A stretch of DNA of 61,403 bases, taken from positions 1 to 61,403 of the forward strand of contig NZ_LKTM01000212.1 of NCBI RefSeq assembly GCF_001417955.2, read 5' to 3'. Positions 36,379-44,639 of this stretch are shown here, in pieces; the first letter of the stretch is position 1; every line of letters starts with the position of its first letter. The DNA comes from Mycobacterium gordonae (lineage in GTDB: Bacteria > Actinomycetota > Actinomycetes > Mycobacteriales > Mycobacteriaceae). The position numbers and the translations under genes were made by a program. The notes under the pieces are model-generated. The model was not told the DNA's origin. It saw nothing but the letters and a program-made list of their open reading frames with translations, and ran no database searches.

Positions 36379-37698
36379 CTCGACACACGGCCGGAAGCAC
36401 ACTCTCGTTCCGCGGCGCGGTGCCAGCATGATGGACCGGCGCACCACTCGCTCCGGCCGGGAATCGACCACACTGAACTCGCCCTCGCGGAGCAGGACGT
36501 GCAGCACCGTGATCAGCTCGCGCATCGAGAAGGCGGCGCCGAGGCAGCGCTTGACGCCGCCACCGAATGGAAGCCAGGCATAGGTCTGCGGCCGGACACC
36601 CAGAAATCGCTCCGGCCGGAATTCCCGGGGACGCTCGTAGACCGCCGGGTTGCGGTTGATCGCGACGATGTGCACCACGATCCGGGTCCCGGCCGCTACC
36701 AGGTAGCCGCCCAGCCGGATGGGCTGCGCCGCCACCCGGGAGGTCAATGGAGCGGGCGGGCGTATCCGCAGCGTCTCGTCGATCACCGCCGTGGTGAACT
36801 CCTCACCGCCACCCACCGCCTCTTCCCGCACTCGCCGCAGCGCGTCGGGATGGTGCAGTAACAGATCAAAGACCCAGGCCAGCGTGGTCGCTGTGGTTTC
36901 GTGCCCGGCCAGCATCAGAGTTATCAGATCATCGCGAATCTCGCTGTCCGACAGCGCTCTCCCGTCCTCGCCGCGGGCACACATCAGCACTGCCAGAAGG
37001 TCGCGCCGGTCGGCCAGCCCGGGGTCGTCGCGGCGGGCGGCGATCAGCGGCATGACGACGTTGTCGATCTCGCGATTGGCCCGCGCCCGGGCCGGCCATA
37101 CCCGCAGCACGCCGAGGCCGCGCAGCGCGTAGCGGACGGTCAGCTGCTCAGACACGCCCAGGTTCAGCAGTCGTTCGAACGGCCGGCCCAGCCGCTGCAC
37201 TTCGTCGGGGTCCTCGACGCCGAAGATGACCCGGACGATCACGTCCAGCATCAGCGCCCGCGCGGCCTGCAGCAGTTCGAACGGGCGGTCAACGGGCCAC
37301 CCGCGCATCGCCGCTCGCGTCGACGCCTCGATCACCGGGACGTAGGTGTTCAGCGCGGCGCCGTGCAACGGGGGCGTCAGCAGCTTTCGCCGACGCAGAT
37401 GCTCTGGCTCCTCCTGCACGAACATCGATCCGGACCCGTAAATCGCCGCTGCGGGTCCCACTCCTTCACCGCCGAGCAGAACGTCGGTCGGCGCGGTGAA
37501 GACCTCCTTGGCCAGCGCCGGGTCCGAAACGATCGCCACGTCGCCCAGGCTGAGAATCGGCATCGTCATGATCGGCCCGTACCGGCGGATCAGTCGCATC
37601 ATCCGGCGCTCGCCGCCCACCAGGTAGGCCAGCGCGTAGATCGCGGCGAAAGCGCTGCGGAACCCGCGCGGAGCGGGCAGTCCGGGCGGCGGGCTCAC
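36376..37698 (-). CDS. cyp137: Cytochrome P450 (CYP137-like)
   Basis: The 440-residue P450 has the I-helix AGHETTATT (O2 activation), the ExxR motif ETLRIRPP, RPERF in the meander, and the haem-thiolate loop FGGGVKRCLG. Synteny (next to tRNA-Pro) points to CYP137A1 (Rv3685c). The electron donor and substrate are unknown. GTG start. Confidence 0.9.
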   Translation of the reverse strand: MSPPPGLPAPRGFRSAFAAIYALAYLVGGERRMMRLIRRYGPIMTMPILSLGDVAIVSDPALAKEVFTAPTDVLLGGEGVGPAAAIYGSGSMFVQEEPEHLRRRKLLTPPLHGAALNTYVPVIEASTRAAMRGWPVDRPFELLQAARALMLDVIVRVIFGVEDPDEVQRLGRPFERLLNLGVSEQLTVRYALRGLGVLRVWPARARANREIDNVVMPLIAARRDDPGLADRRDLLAVLMCARGEDGRALSDSEIRDDLITLMLAGHETTATTLAWVFDLLLHHPDALRRVREEAVGGGEEFTTAVIDETLRIRPPAPLTSRVAAQPIRLGGYLVAAGTRIVVHIVAINRNPAVYERPREFRPERFLGVRPQTYAWLPFGGGVKRCLGAAFSMRELITVLHVLLREGEFSVVDSRPERVVRRSIMLAPRRGTRVCFRPCVE

Positions 37699-37738
37699 GC
37701 GCAGCGATTGTCCTCCTCGCCGCGACGAGAGCGAAGCC

Positions 37739-38038
37739 TCACACGCAGTCGGCGCAGATCTGCCGTCCGCCGGTGGTGTCCCGCAACCGGTTGCGATGCT
37801 GCACCAGGAAGCAGCTCGAGCAGGTGAACTCGTCAGAGCGCTGCGGAATCACCACCACCGACAGTTCTTCGCTGGACAGGTCCGCACCCGGCAGCTCGAA
37901 GAACAGCGACTCGTTCGGGTCGTCGTCGACCACCGTCGTGGACAACTTCGGCATGGGTCCCAGCTCACGGAGCGTGGACCGGTCCGCGGCATCGGTGTCG
38001 GTCACGCGGCGTGCGTCGTAGTCGCTGACGGTCGTCAT
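37739..38038 (-). CDS. DUF4193 protein with zinc-ribbon-like Cys pairs
   Basis: The 99-residue protein has an acidic N-terminus, then FFELPGADLSSEELSVVVIP and a DUF4193 core with two CxxC pairs (CSSC and CADC). The pairs suggest zinc binding. The DUF4193 family is restricted to actinobacteria and has no known role. ATG at 38038 with GGAAGGAAC upstream. A possible SigF promoter lies about 60 nt upstream. Confidence 0.85.
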   Translation of the reverse strand: MTTVSDYDARRVTDTDAADRSTLRELGPMPKLSTTVVDDDPNESLFFELPGADLSSEELSVVVIPQRSDEFTCSSCFLVQHRNRLRDTTGGRQICADCV

Positions 38039-38099
38039 GGCAGTTCCTTCCTGCGGAGGGCCGGGCCGTCCACCACATGGTCGCCCGTTGGCACAGGCA

Positions 38100-38126
38100 G
38101 TACCCCATTCCGAAGCGGCCCACACC
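38100..38126 (-). promoter_or_regulatory. Possible SigF-type promoter for the DUF4193 gene
   Basis: Minus strand: GTGT, 16-bp spacer, GGGTAC. The -10 box is perfect and there is one mismatch in the -35 box. Confidence 0.45.
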
Positions 38127-38161
38127 CCTTCGACAAGAAGAATTTCCAGATGTGCTATGCG

Positions 38162-38479
38162 TCAGCGCGCGGTGAGTTGCAGCGCGGGCCAGCTGGCCGG
38201 GTACAGCACGGCCTGGTGCGCAAGCGCACGCTGCCGGCGCATGTCGGCGCGCTGGTTGCGCGCCACCCAGGCCAGGCCCAGCCAGGGCGACATGATGGCC
38301 ACCACCAGGGACACCCCAGCCAGCAACTCATGCCCGACGGCCATTGCCGCCAGCCCGATGACCAGGCCGACGGCCCACGTTCCGGCGGCGACCAGGCCGG
38401 GCACGCTCACGGTCCGTTCACCGGACTCGCTGGTCGTGGCCGGCCCTTGTACGAGCGCGTCTGACCCGATGTAAACCAT
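38162..38479 (-). CDS. Small membrane protein, two helices
   Basis: The 105-residue protein has an N-terminal polar part, two TM helices at about residues 30-50 (VAAGTWAVGLVIGLAAMAVG) and 55-75 (VSLVVAIMSPWLGLAWV), then a basic tail (RNQRADMRRQR). No domain is recognised. ATG at 38479 has GGGAG 5 nt upstream; GTG at 38485 is an alternative. A TATAGT box lies upstream in the divergent region. Confidence 0.6.
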   Translation of the reverse strand: MVYIGSDALVQGPATTSESGERTVSVPGLVAAGTWAVGLVIGLAAMAVGHELLAGVSLVVAIMSPWLGLAWVARNQRADMRRQRALAHQAVLYPASWPALQLTAR

Positions 38480-38620
38480 GCTCACTCCCAGTGACGACGG
38501 AACCCTTGTTACGGCTACTATATCCTAGGGATACAGTTTCTGCACTCGCGAATTCTGACCGCGGCCCCCATGGTGGCGCATCGCGCTGTTGAGTTCCCGG
38601 AGAGCGGGTACAAGTCGACT

Positions 38621-39160
38621 GTGAGTGATACCGCCGTGCTGATCATCGACATGTTCAACGACTACGACCATCCCGACGCAGAGCAACTGGCCGACAACGT
38701 CGCCGGCATCATCGATCCGCTGGTCGCACTGGTCGACGACGCCCGCGGACACGACGGCGTCGACCTGATCTACGTCAACGACAACCACGGCAACTTCACC
38801 GCTGACCGTCAAGCCATCATTTCCAGCGCCCTGAACGGCAAGCGGCCCGAGTTGGTCAAGCCGCTGGTGCCGCCGGACGACACCTACCTCCTCACCAAGG
38901 TCCGCCACAGCGTCTTCTACTCCACGGCTCTGGACTATCTGCTCGATCGCTTGAAGACGCAGCGTCTGGTACTGGCCGGACAGGTGACAGAGCAGTGCAT
39001 CCTCTACAGCGCACTCGACGGCTACCTGCGCCACTACGAGGTGGTGGTACCGCCCGACGCGGTCGCCCACATCGAGGAGGACCTCGGGTCGGCCGCGCTG
39101 AAGATGATGGAGCGCAACATGAGCGCGGAGCTCGTCGAGGCCGCGCATTGCCTGCCGTAG
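38621..39160 (+). CDS. Isochorismatase-family cysteine hydrolase
   Basis: The 179-residue protein has the catalytic triad Asp in LIIDMFNDY, Lys in LTKVRHS and Cys in VTEQCILYSA. The family includes nicotinamidases and isochorismatases; the substrate cannot be told. GTG at 38621 gives the family start just before DTAVLIID. GGGTAC lies 9 nt before the GTG, resembling a SigF -10 box with a poor -35. Confidence 0.85.
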   Translation: MSDTAVLIIDMFNDYDHPDAEQLADNVAGIIDPLVALVDDARGHDGVDLIYVNDNHGNFTADRQAIISSALNGKRPELVKPLVPPDDTYLLTKVRHSVFYSTALDYLLDRLKTQRLVLAGQVTEQCILYSALDGYLRHYEVVVPPDAVAHIEEDLGSAALKMMERNMSAELVEAAHCLP

Positions 39161-39207
39161 CACAAAACAGGACCACGCACACACCCGAAGACCCGAAGGA
39201 GGTCGCG

Positions 39208-39375
39208 ATGACCGGTGGCAAAGAAAAGGCCGAGGAAGACGTGGAGGGCGACGAGCACGTCGCCAACTCACGAGCAGGACGCGAGGCAGACGGCGATTAC
39301 GTGGGACGTACGGCGGCCGACGACGACTTCGACGCCGGGATGACGGGCGCGGAGGCTCGCAGCCAGCAGGACTGA
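39208..39375 (+). CDS. Small acidic hypothetical protein
   Basis: This 55-residue, highly acidic protein (MTGGKEKAEEDVEGDEHV start) is probably disordered. GAAGGAGG lies 6 nt before the ATG, a very good ribosome site. It follows the isochorismatase gene and is likely in its operon. No family is recognised. Confidence 0.6.
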   Translation: MTGGKEKAEEDVEGDEHVANSRAGREADGDYVGRTAADDDFDAGMTGAEARSQQD

Positions 39376-39376
39376 C

Positions 39377-40138
39377 TCACCGGTGCAGGTCGGCCACCAA
39401 CGGCCGGTGATCCGAGATCGGCATCACGTCGGCGACGGTCGGACCGGCGCGCAGTTCCTTGTCGTCGGTCACGATGTGGTCGAGCTGACGGGCCGGCGCA
39501 TCGGCGGGAAAGGTGGCCGCGGACGCCAGCGGGCGCATGCCGGTCCAGCGGTGCACGGGCTCGGGCGTCAGGTTGAGGTCACCGACCAGTAGCCGCGGCC
39601 CCGGCAGGCCGCGCAGGTCGCGCACCAGCCGGCGCAGCTGACGCACGTTCCACGCCGGAACGAAGGACAGGTGGGTGTTGGCCACGGTCATCAGCCCCAG
39701 CGGCGTCTGCAGCCGCGCTATCACCGCCGCCCGCGGCTCCTCGTCGACGATCATCACCTTGTTGGGCCCGGGCAGGTACATCGGGAAGCGCATCGGGATG
39801 CGGGGCAACCGCACCACCTGCCAACTGGTGGCCGGGAACCGCGACAGCAACGCGATGCCGTAGGCCGCGGTCCCGGGTTGTTCCCGGCCGGTGGCGGCCA
39901 TCCAGGTTGCGCCCGGGGTTCCCGAGATGGCGGCCACGAACCGGTGCTCGACTGCACCCATCGCCTCGGCGGCGACGGCGGTCAGATCGGCCCGGGCGGA
40001 CCGCGGCTGGTCGAGGTCGACCTCTTGTAAGGCCAGTACGTCGGGATCGAGTCGCCGCACGCAGTCCCGCAGCCGCTGCGGATCGACCCCGTCGCCGACC
40101 GTGCGACCGTGCAGGATGTTGAAGGTCGCTATCCGCAT
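39377..40138 (-). CDS. Endonuclease/exonuclease/phosphatase-family hydrolase
   Basis: The 253-residue protein has EEP motifs: ATFNILHG, ALQEVDLDQPR (metal Glu), LVGDLNLTPEP, and DHIVTDD and SDHRPLVADL at the end. Members hydrolyse phosphodiesters or phosphomonoesters of nucleic acids, inositides or lipids. It is the last gene of a five-gene operon, overlapping the methyltransferase by 10 nt, so a metabolite phosphatase is more likely than a nuclease (inference). Confidence 0.85.
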   Translation of the reverse strand: MRIATFNILHGRTVGDGVDPQRLRDCVRRLDPDVLALQEVDLDQPRSARADLTAVAAEAMGAVEHRFVAAISGTPGATWMAATGREQPGTAAYGIALLSRFPATSWQVVRLPRIPMRFPMYLPGPNKVMIVDEEPRAAVIARLQTPLGLMTVANTHLSFVPAWNVRQLRRLVRDLRGLPGPRLLVGDLNLTPEPVHRWTGMRPLASAATFPADAPARQLDHIVTDDKELRAGPTVADVMPISDHRPLVADLHR

Positions 40139-40770
40139 GGCCGCTCCGGTACGCCGGGCACCTGCTCCCGCGCCGCCACTGAGCGTCCGTCACCGGTGTC
40201 GAACACCTCGATCACGACGTCGTCGTCGCGGTAGCGTGCCAGCGGCGCCAGTCCGGGTGTATCGGCGATGACGGCGTGGGCGGCGTCCCCGGTGAGCGGG
40301 TAGTCGGGCACCGGGTGGCGCCAGTGGGCGGCGATGACAGTGGCGCCGGGCAGCAACCGGGGACATTCCCGTCGCAGGACTTCGGCCAGCGCGTCCGCCG
40401 ACAGGTAGTAGGCGATTTCGCTGAGCACGAGCAGGTCGAACGGCCCGTCCGGCCAAGGTTCGTCCAGGGATCCGCGAGACAGCGTGACGCCGTCGCGGCG
40501 CCCGCTCTCCCGCAGCCGCGCATCAGCCGCCCGGATGGCGGCGTCGGCCACGTCGACGGCGGTGATCCGGTCGCAGCGCTGCGACAGCCGATCGGTCAGC
40601 GTCCCGACCGAGCAGCCGGGCTCGAAGGCATGCCGGTATCGCCGTCCGGGGAGCAGCGCGAGTGTGATCGCATACTTACGCTCTTCGTACCAGCGCGTCG
40701 ACAGCTGCCACGGGTCATCGGCGCCGGCGTACATCCGCTCGAAGTAGCTGTCCGGCAGGCGGGCGGTCAT
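40129..40770 (-). CDS. NodS-like SAM-dependent methyltransferase
   Basis: This 213-residue class I methyltransferase belongs to the NodS group. FERMYAGADDPWQLSTRWYEERKY-type N-terminus, motif I FEPGCSVGTLT, acidic residue in TAVDVADAAI, and motif IV FDLLVLSEIAYYL are visible. NodS of rhizobia N-methylates the deacetylated amino sugar of Nod factors. Here it is encoded directly after a PIG-L deacetylase (ATGA overlap), which would supply such a free amine. Confidence 0.85.
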   Translation of the reverse strand: MTARLPDSYFERMYAGADDPWQLSTRWYEERKYAITLALLPGRRYRHAFEPGCSVGTLTDRLSQRCDRITAVDVADAAIRAADARLRESGRRDGVTLSRGSLDEPWPDGPFDLLVLSEIAYYLSADALAEVLRRECPRLLPGATVIAAHWRHPVPDYPLTGDAAHAVIADTPGLAPLARYRDDDVVIEVFDTGDGRSVAAREQVPGVPERPCG

Positions 40771-41519
40771 CGGAAGACCAGCTCACCGACACGCAGCGAA
40801 CGCTGCAAGACGAACGGCGGCAGTACCGGATCCGGACCCTCGAATTGACTCTGAAAGCATTGCGCTGCTTGGCTTTTCCGCTCTACAGCCCACGGCTCGA
40901 GTGGTACCGAACCTGCGCGGACCCAGGGCACGTCGGGGTCCTCGGGAACCGCCCAGTGCCACATCCACACCGGATACTCCAGCAAAACGACACCGGTGTG
41001 TGCGCACGCGGTTGCCGCCGCCCGGCCTACTGCCTCGTGATCGGGGTGACCATCACCACGCCACGTGGCCGCGCACCAGGTGCCGGGAGCAGACCCGTCC
41101 AGAAGCTCGGCGAGCAGGCCGGCGAGATGATCCTCGTGTTCGGCCAGCCGCCCATCCGGTAAGCCGAGCGACAATGGGGTGCCCACACCCAGAACGCTTG
41201 CGGCACTGCGCAGCTCGGCACGGCGCGCCTCCTCGATGCGAACCCGCTCCGACACCGTCACGTCCGGCCGCGCGGCCCCGCCGTCGGTGACCGAGACCAC
41301 CCGGACGGCGACGCCCGCGGCGGCGAGTTGGGCGATCGTGGCCCCCAGACCCAGGGTTTCGTCATCGGGGTGCGCGGCAACGACGATCAGGGAGACGCAC
41401 CCGGTCAGGTCCGATTCGGGCGGCCGGCTTGCATCCAGCCAGACCTGTGCCGGGGTGCCGCCGCCGGCCAGCGGTGTGGCCGCGAACCGCGGCCCGTTGG
41501 TCGGCGGCGCGGCCCTCAA
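40767..41519 (-). CDS. PIG-L family deacetylase
   Basis: This protein of about 250 residues has the zinc motif AAHPDDETLG (HPDD) and a second site GDGHPDHEAVG. PIG-L enzymes remove acetyl groups from GlcNAc-type sugars (MshB, GlcNAc-PI deacetylase, teicoplanin pathway). The start is TTG at 41519, overlapping the previous stop by 4 nt (TTGA); no ATG or GTG gives a sensible N-terminus. It is the middle gene of the five-gene operon. Confidence 0.87.
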   Translation of the reverse strand: MRAAPPTNGPRFAATPLAGGGTPAQVWLDASRPPESDLTGCVSLIVVAAHPDDETLGLGATIAQLAAAGVAVRVVSVTDGGAARPDVTVSERVRIEEARRAELRSAASVLGVGTPLSLGLPDGRLAEHEDHLAGLLAELLDGSAPGTWCAATWRGDGHPDHEAVGRAAATACAHTGVVLLEYPVWMWHWAVPEDPDVPWVRAGSVPLEPWAVERKSQAAQCFQSQFEGPDPVLPPFVLQRSLRVGELVFR

Positions 41520-42463
41520 CGGCTGGGCCGGCCGGCCAAGCGGCCGAGTTCGGCGAGGTCGCGCTCGGCGTGACTCTGCCGTATGTAGATGGTCAGGTCG
41601 GCCACCCGCTGCGCATGCCGACCGTCCTGGCACAGCGGGCCGGGCCCGAGTGCCCGCCCGGTGCGGGTGATCGCTTCATCGACCGCGTGTTCCACCACCG
41701 CCCGGACGCGTCTCGCCAGCAACTGAGCCGTACCTGCCCGGTCGAACGGGTCCGCGTCGATCTGCGCCGCCGCCGCGGCCAGCATCGCGTCGCCGGCGGC
41801 CAGCGCGGCGTCGACGGCCCCGAGGTGCGCCAGAGCGTAGGCGTCGGCCGATTCGCTGCGAGAGCAGCGATACAGCGGGTCGGCCACCCGGCGGGCACCG
41901 CCGAGCCAGCAGGCGGCCACCCCGATCGCCCCGTGCCAGAAGCCGGCACGGTTCAGGTAGTCGCCGGGCTCACCGACCAGGATGGCGTGGACGTTGTTGA
42001 ACTGCACCGAGCGGGTGTCGCTGCCCGCCATTCCCGGGTTCCACCACGTGCTGGGCAGTGGCTTCACCCCGGCGTCGGTGAGGGTGACGGCGAACAGCCC
42101 CCGCTCGCCGTCCTCCAGTTGCGCGGAGACCAGCGCGTTGGTGCAGAATCCTGCGCCCGAGCACCACACCTTGGTGCCGTTGAGCAGGAACTCGTCTCCC
42201 GAGACGCTGGTGGCGATCAGCTTGGCGTCAGATGCCTCGGCCGCCCACACCCCCCACAGCTGGCTCGGCTCGGGTGGCTTACCGCCCAATTCGTGCAGGA
42301 TGGCGACGGCATCGACATGGGCCTCGGCGATACGGGCCGCCGCGATGTCGTCCTGCGCCAGACGTGTCAGCTGCTGCAGGCGTTCTGCGGTGTATCCCGC
42401 CGCCGGCAAGGGCAGTTCCAATCGTCCAGATTCCAGCCAATGTTGAATCAATCCGGCGGTCAT
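41516..42463 (-). CDS. Short acyl-CoA dehydrogenase-like flavoprotein
   Basis: The 315-residue protein is shorter than normal acyl-CoA dehydrogenases (about 380). The middle-domain FAD pattern is visible: LWGVWAAEAS, LNGTKVWCSGAG, DTRSVQFNNV. The C-terminal helices carry GPGPLCQDGRHAQRVADL, with no clear catalytic Glu at the usual place. Related flavoproteins in sugar or natural-product clusters act as oxidases or N-oxygenases instead of in fatty-acid oxidation. It overlaps both neighbours by 4 nt. Confidence 0.8.
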   Translation of the reverse strand: MTAGLIQHWLESGRLELPLPAAGYTAERLQQLTRLAQDDIAAARIAEAHVDAVAILHELGGKPPEPSQLWGVWAAEASDAKLIATSVSGDEFLLNGTKVWCSGAGFCTNALVSAQLEDGERGLFAVTLTDAGVKPLPSTWWNPGMAGSDTRSVQFNNVHAILVGEPGDYLNRAGFWHGAIGVAACWLGGARRVADPLYRCSRSESADAYALAHLGAVDAALAAGDAMLAAAAAQIDADPFDRAGTAQLLARRVRAVVEHAVDEAITRTGRALGPGPLCQDGRHAQRVADLTIYIRQSHAERDLAELGRLAGRPSR

Positions 42464-43176
42464 GCGACATCCCCCGTCGCGCTTTCAGAAAGCGTGCTCA
42501 AATGATCAGCAAATCCGCGTGGCGCCCGAGCCTGGATTCGTGCCGAAGTAATAACCGATCGTGCGGTGTCCCGGCAAATTCGGTAGCCAGCATGCTCGAA
42601 CCGCGCTACCAAGTCAACATCCTCACCGGAGGGCAGGGCCCGGAAGCCACCGACGCGCCAGTACGCCCGAGCGCTGAAGCCCATGTTGGCGCCGTGGATA
42701 TGGTCGTGGTCCTCACCGACCCGCGACTCGTAGGCGTCCTCGTACTGGTCCACTACTTCGCTGCGATGCTGTTGCCAGTCGGTCACCCGGACCAGGCCCA
42801 GAAACATGTCCGCGCCACGGTCAAGCTGCCGCACCAGCCAATCGGGGCTCACCGTGCTGTCTGCATCCGTGGTGGCGTACCAGCAGTTCCCCTCCGACCC
42901 GCACAGGTCGGCGGCGTAGTCGAATCCCGCGGCCCGCGCCGCACCCACGTTGCGGGACTCGACCCGCACGAAGTGCACGTCGGTTCCGTAATTACCGGCG
43001 AGCGTGGCGCTCCGGTCTTCGTTGGCGTCGAGCACGACGACGACGGTGACCGGGGCGGAGACGCACAGGGCCGCGGTGACTAGCGCGGACAGGCAGTCTG
43101 GGAGATTCTCCTGTTCGTTGTGCGCTGGTATCACAACAGCAACCTGGTCGTAGGTGCGCGACGCTGCGGCTGACAT
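42460..43176 (-). CDS. Family 2 glycosyltransferase
   Basis: The 238-residue GT-A fold enzyme has VVIPAHNEQENL at the start, VLDANEDRSATLA, ATTDADSTVSPDWL (DxD-type metal site), and FRALPSGEDVDLVARFE (ED motif). It has no TM helix. It is the first gene of the operon. The ATG at 43176 is preferred over TTG at 43206. A weak SigF-like element (GTTT-N15-GGGAAA, 43212-43188) lies just upstream. Confidence 0.85.
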   Translation of the reverse strand: MSAAASRTYDQVAVVIPAHNEQENLPDCLSALVTAALCVSAPVTVVVVLDANEDRSATLAGNYGTDVHFVRVESRNVGAARAAGFDYAADLCGSEGNCWYATTDADSTVSPDWLVRQLDRGADMFLGLVRVTDWQQHRSEVVDQYEDAYESRVGEDHDHIHGANMGFSARAYWRVGGFRALPSGEDVDLVARFEHAGYRICRDTARSVITSARIQARAPRGFADHLSTLSESATGDVA

Positions 43177-43240
43177 AATGAATCTAATTTCCCGTTTGCT
43201 TACCAACTAAACGGTTGAGCGACAGCACAACCCGGCATCA

Positions 43241-43266
43241 GGTTGCGGTCGGCGCAGGCCGGGTAT
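43241..43266 (+). promoter_or_regulatory. Possible SigF-type promoter for the nucleotidyltransferase gene
   Basis: GGTTG, 15-bp spacer, GGGTAT; there is one mismatch in the -35 box. The ATG follows 12 nt after the -10 box, giving a very short leader. Confidence 0.5.
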
Positions 43267-43278
43267 GCCCAAGCGACC

Positions 43279-43848
43279 ATGAATCCGTTGCCCGTGCCTT
43301 CCGGCCTCCGCTGCACCGAACTGCGCGAAGCATTGCGCTGCGCGGTATCTGCGCTCAAGGAGCACGGCCCGCCGTTCGCGCTGGCGGGCAGCTATGCACT
43401 GTGGGCGTACGGCGCCCCCGAACCCACTCACGACGTCGACATCGTGGTGGCCGAGGCGGACGTGCCGGCGGCCGCCACCACGCTAGGCAAGGCCGGATTC
43501 CGAATCGAACGTCCGCCGGAGGACTGGCTGTTCAAGGCCCACTCAGGCGAGACGATGGTCGATGTGCTGCACCGGGTCAACGGTGAGATCGTGACGCCGG
43601 ACGCCCTGGACTGTGCCGAGCAGCGCGTCGTCCTGGCCATCTCGATCCCGGTTCTACCGCCTACCACGGTGTTCATCCAGAAATTGCGCGCCCTCACCGA
43701 GCATCACTGCGATTTCGCGAAGCTGATTCCGCCCGCGCGGGCGATCAGGGAACAGCTGGACTGGGACCACATCGCCGCCGAGACGGCCGACAACGACTTC
43801 GCGGCGGCGTTCCTGGTGCTGGTTCAACGCTTGGGACTCACCGAGTAA
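43279..43848 (+). CDS. Nucleotidyltransferase-fold protein (MNT/AbiEii-like)
   Basis: The 189-residue protein has the polymerase-beta-like motif FALAGSYALWAYG followed by THDVDIVVAE (GS-x-DxD) and a third acidic strand near TMVDVLHRV. Such proteins can be toxins, antitoxins or tRNA/aminoglycoside modifiers. No HEPN or AbiEi-like partner is next to it, so a toxin-antitoxin role is not supported here. ATG at 43279, divergent from the GT2 operon. Confidence 0.8.
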   Translation: MNPLPVPSGLRCTELREALRCAVSALKEHGPPFALAGSYALWAYGAPEPTHDVDIVVAEADVPAAATTLGKAGFRIERPPEDWLFKAHSGETMVDVLHRVNGEIVTPDALDCAEQRVVLAISIPVLPPTTVFIQKLRALTEHHCDFAKLIPPARAIREQLDWDHIAAETADNDFAAAFLVLVQRLGLTE

Positions 43849-43878
43849 AACCGGTGAATGCGGGTATCTAGCGGCACT

Positions 43879-44049
43879 ATGGACCCGCAACCGAGTCGTG
43901 GACTCCGCCGTGACCAGGACCTCGAAGATGTGGTCGACGAACTTCAACAGAACGTGACCGACGAACGCCGTGAGCAGGACGTGCCCGGCAATGCGACCGA
44001 ACGCGAGGAGGCCCCGACGCTGGGTTCGGGGGACGAGCCGCCGGACTAG
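43879..44049 (+). CDS. Small acidic hypothetical protein
   Basis: This 56-residue charged protein ([19 protein letters not shown] start) has [20 protein letters not shown] and no hydrophobic core. GGGTAT sits 11 nt before the ATG, like other short-leader SigF genes here, but the -35 box is poor. Its TAG stop shares CTAG with the stop of the convergent DUF7218-like gene. No family is assigned. Confidence 0.55.
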   Translation: MDPQPSRGLRRDQDLEDVVDELQQNVTDERREQDVPGNATEREEAPTLGSGDEPPD

Positions 44050-44303
44050 TGATTGCGCAGCTTTTCGACCAGTTTGTCTTTCGTCAGGCTCGAATACCCG
44101 GACATACCCAGTTCTTTGGCGCGCTTCTTCAACTCCGGCACTGTCCAGTCCGCGTACGACCCGGACTTGCCGCCTTTGCGCGCCACCTTCGACTTCCCTT
44201 GTCCAGCCGCGGCATTGGAGATCCGCGCGGCCTTCTCTTTCGAGTCGCCCTTCTTGCGCAGGTCTTCGTACAGCTTTTCATTCTTGATCGACGAATTGGG
44301 CAC
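44046..44303 (-). CDS. Rho N-terminal/SAP-like basic protein (DUF7218-like)
   Basis: The 85-residue basic protein has an N-terminal [13 protein letters not shown] segment (the plasmid-stabilisation/ChaB-like Lys/Ala pattern) and a C-terminal Rho-N-like fold, [18 protein letters not shown] then [14 protein letters not shown]. It is a probable nucleic-acid-binding stress protein. GTG at 44303 has GGAGG 8 nt upstream; the longer frame start at 44312 overlaps that ribosome site. A good SigF promoter precedes it. Confidence 0.8.
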   Translation of the reverse strand: MPNSSIKNEKLYEDLRKKGDSKEKAARISNAAAGQGKSKVARKGGKSGSYADWTVPELKKRAKELGMSGYSSLTKDKLVEKLRNH

Positions 44304-44337
44304 GACTGCCACCTCCTACGATGTTTGCGCAGGCAGA

Positions 44338-44362
44338 ATGCCCGGTTGGAGCCCCAGCAAAC
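44338..44362 (-). promoter_or_regulatory. SigF-type promoter for the DUF7218-like gene
   Basis: Minus strand: GGTTT, 15-bp spacer, GGGCAT, 35 nt before the start codon. It fits the SigF consensus with C at the fourth -10 position. Confidence 0.65.
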
Positions 44363-44465
44363 CAGTGGTGCTGCAGCCGTGTGCATTTCGCCGTAGCGGT
44401 GGGCAGATCGGCTGTGCCGGGTTCAGGCGGCGGACCCGCTTCTAGCCGCACCGTCTTTTCGGTCA

Positions 44466-44490
44466 GTTTCTCCTACCCTCGGGCGGGTAT
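44466..44490 (+). promoter_or_regulatory. SigF-type promoter for the STAS-HATPase gene
   Basis: GTTT, 15-bp spacer, GGGTAT is a perfect match. It lies 150 nt upstream of the STAS-HATPase ATG. The 44304-44639 interval otherwise holds no supported gene. Confidence 0.72.
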
Positions 44491-44639
44491 AACCAATGCG
44501 ATGCACGAGACCAACAAGCGTGGGTCCGCCCGGCTGGTCGCGATCGGTGCGGCCGCGCGGGGAGGCGAACTGACCCGGCATGCCTGTATGTCACGCTTCC
44601 GGATCGCCGTGGCGTGCCGGGTCGCCACCGGAGCCGTCG

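Noticed and set aside
43279..44049. Nucleotidyltransferase plus downstream small gene as a toxin-antitoxin pair
   Set aside because: The small protein lacks HEPN or AbiEi-like features, the genes are 30 nt apart with separate signals, and the nucleotidyltransferase has a stress-type promoter.
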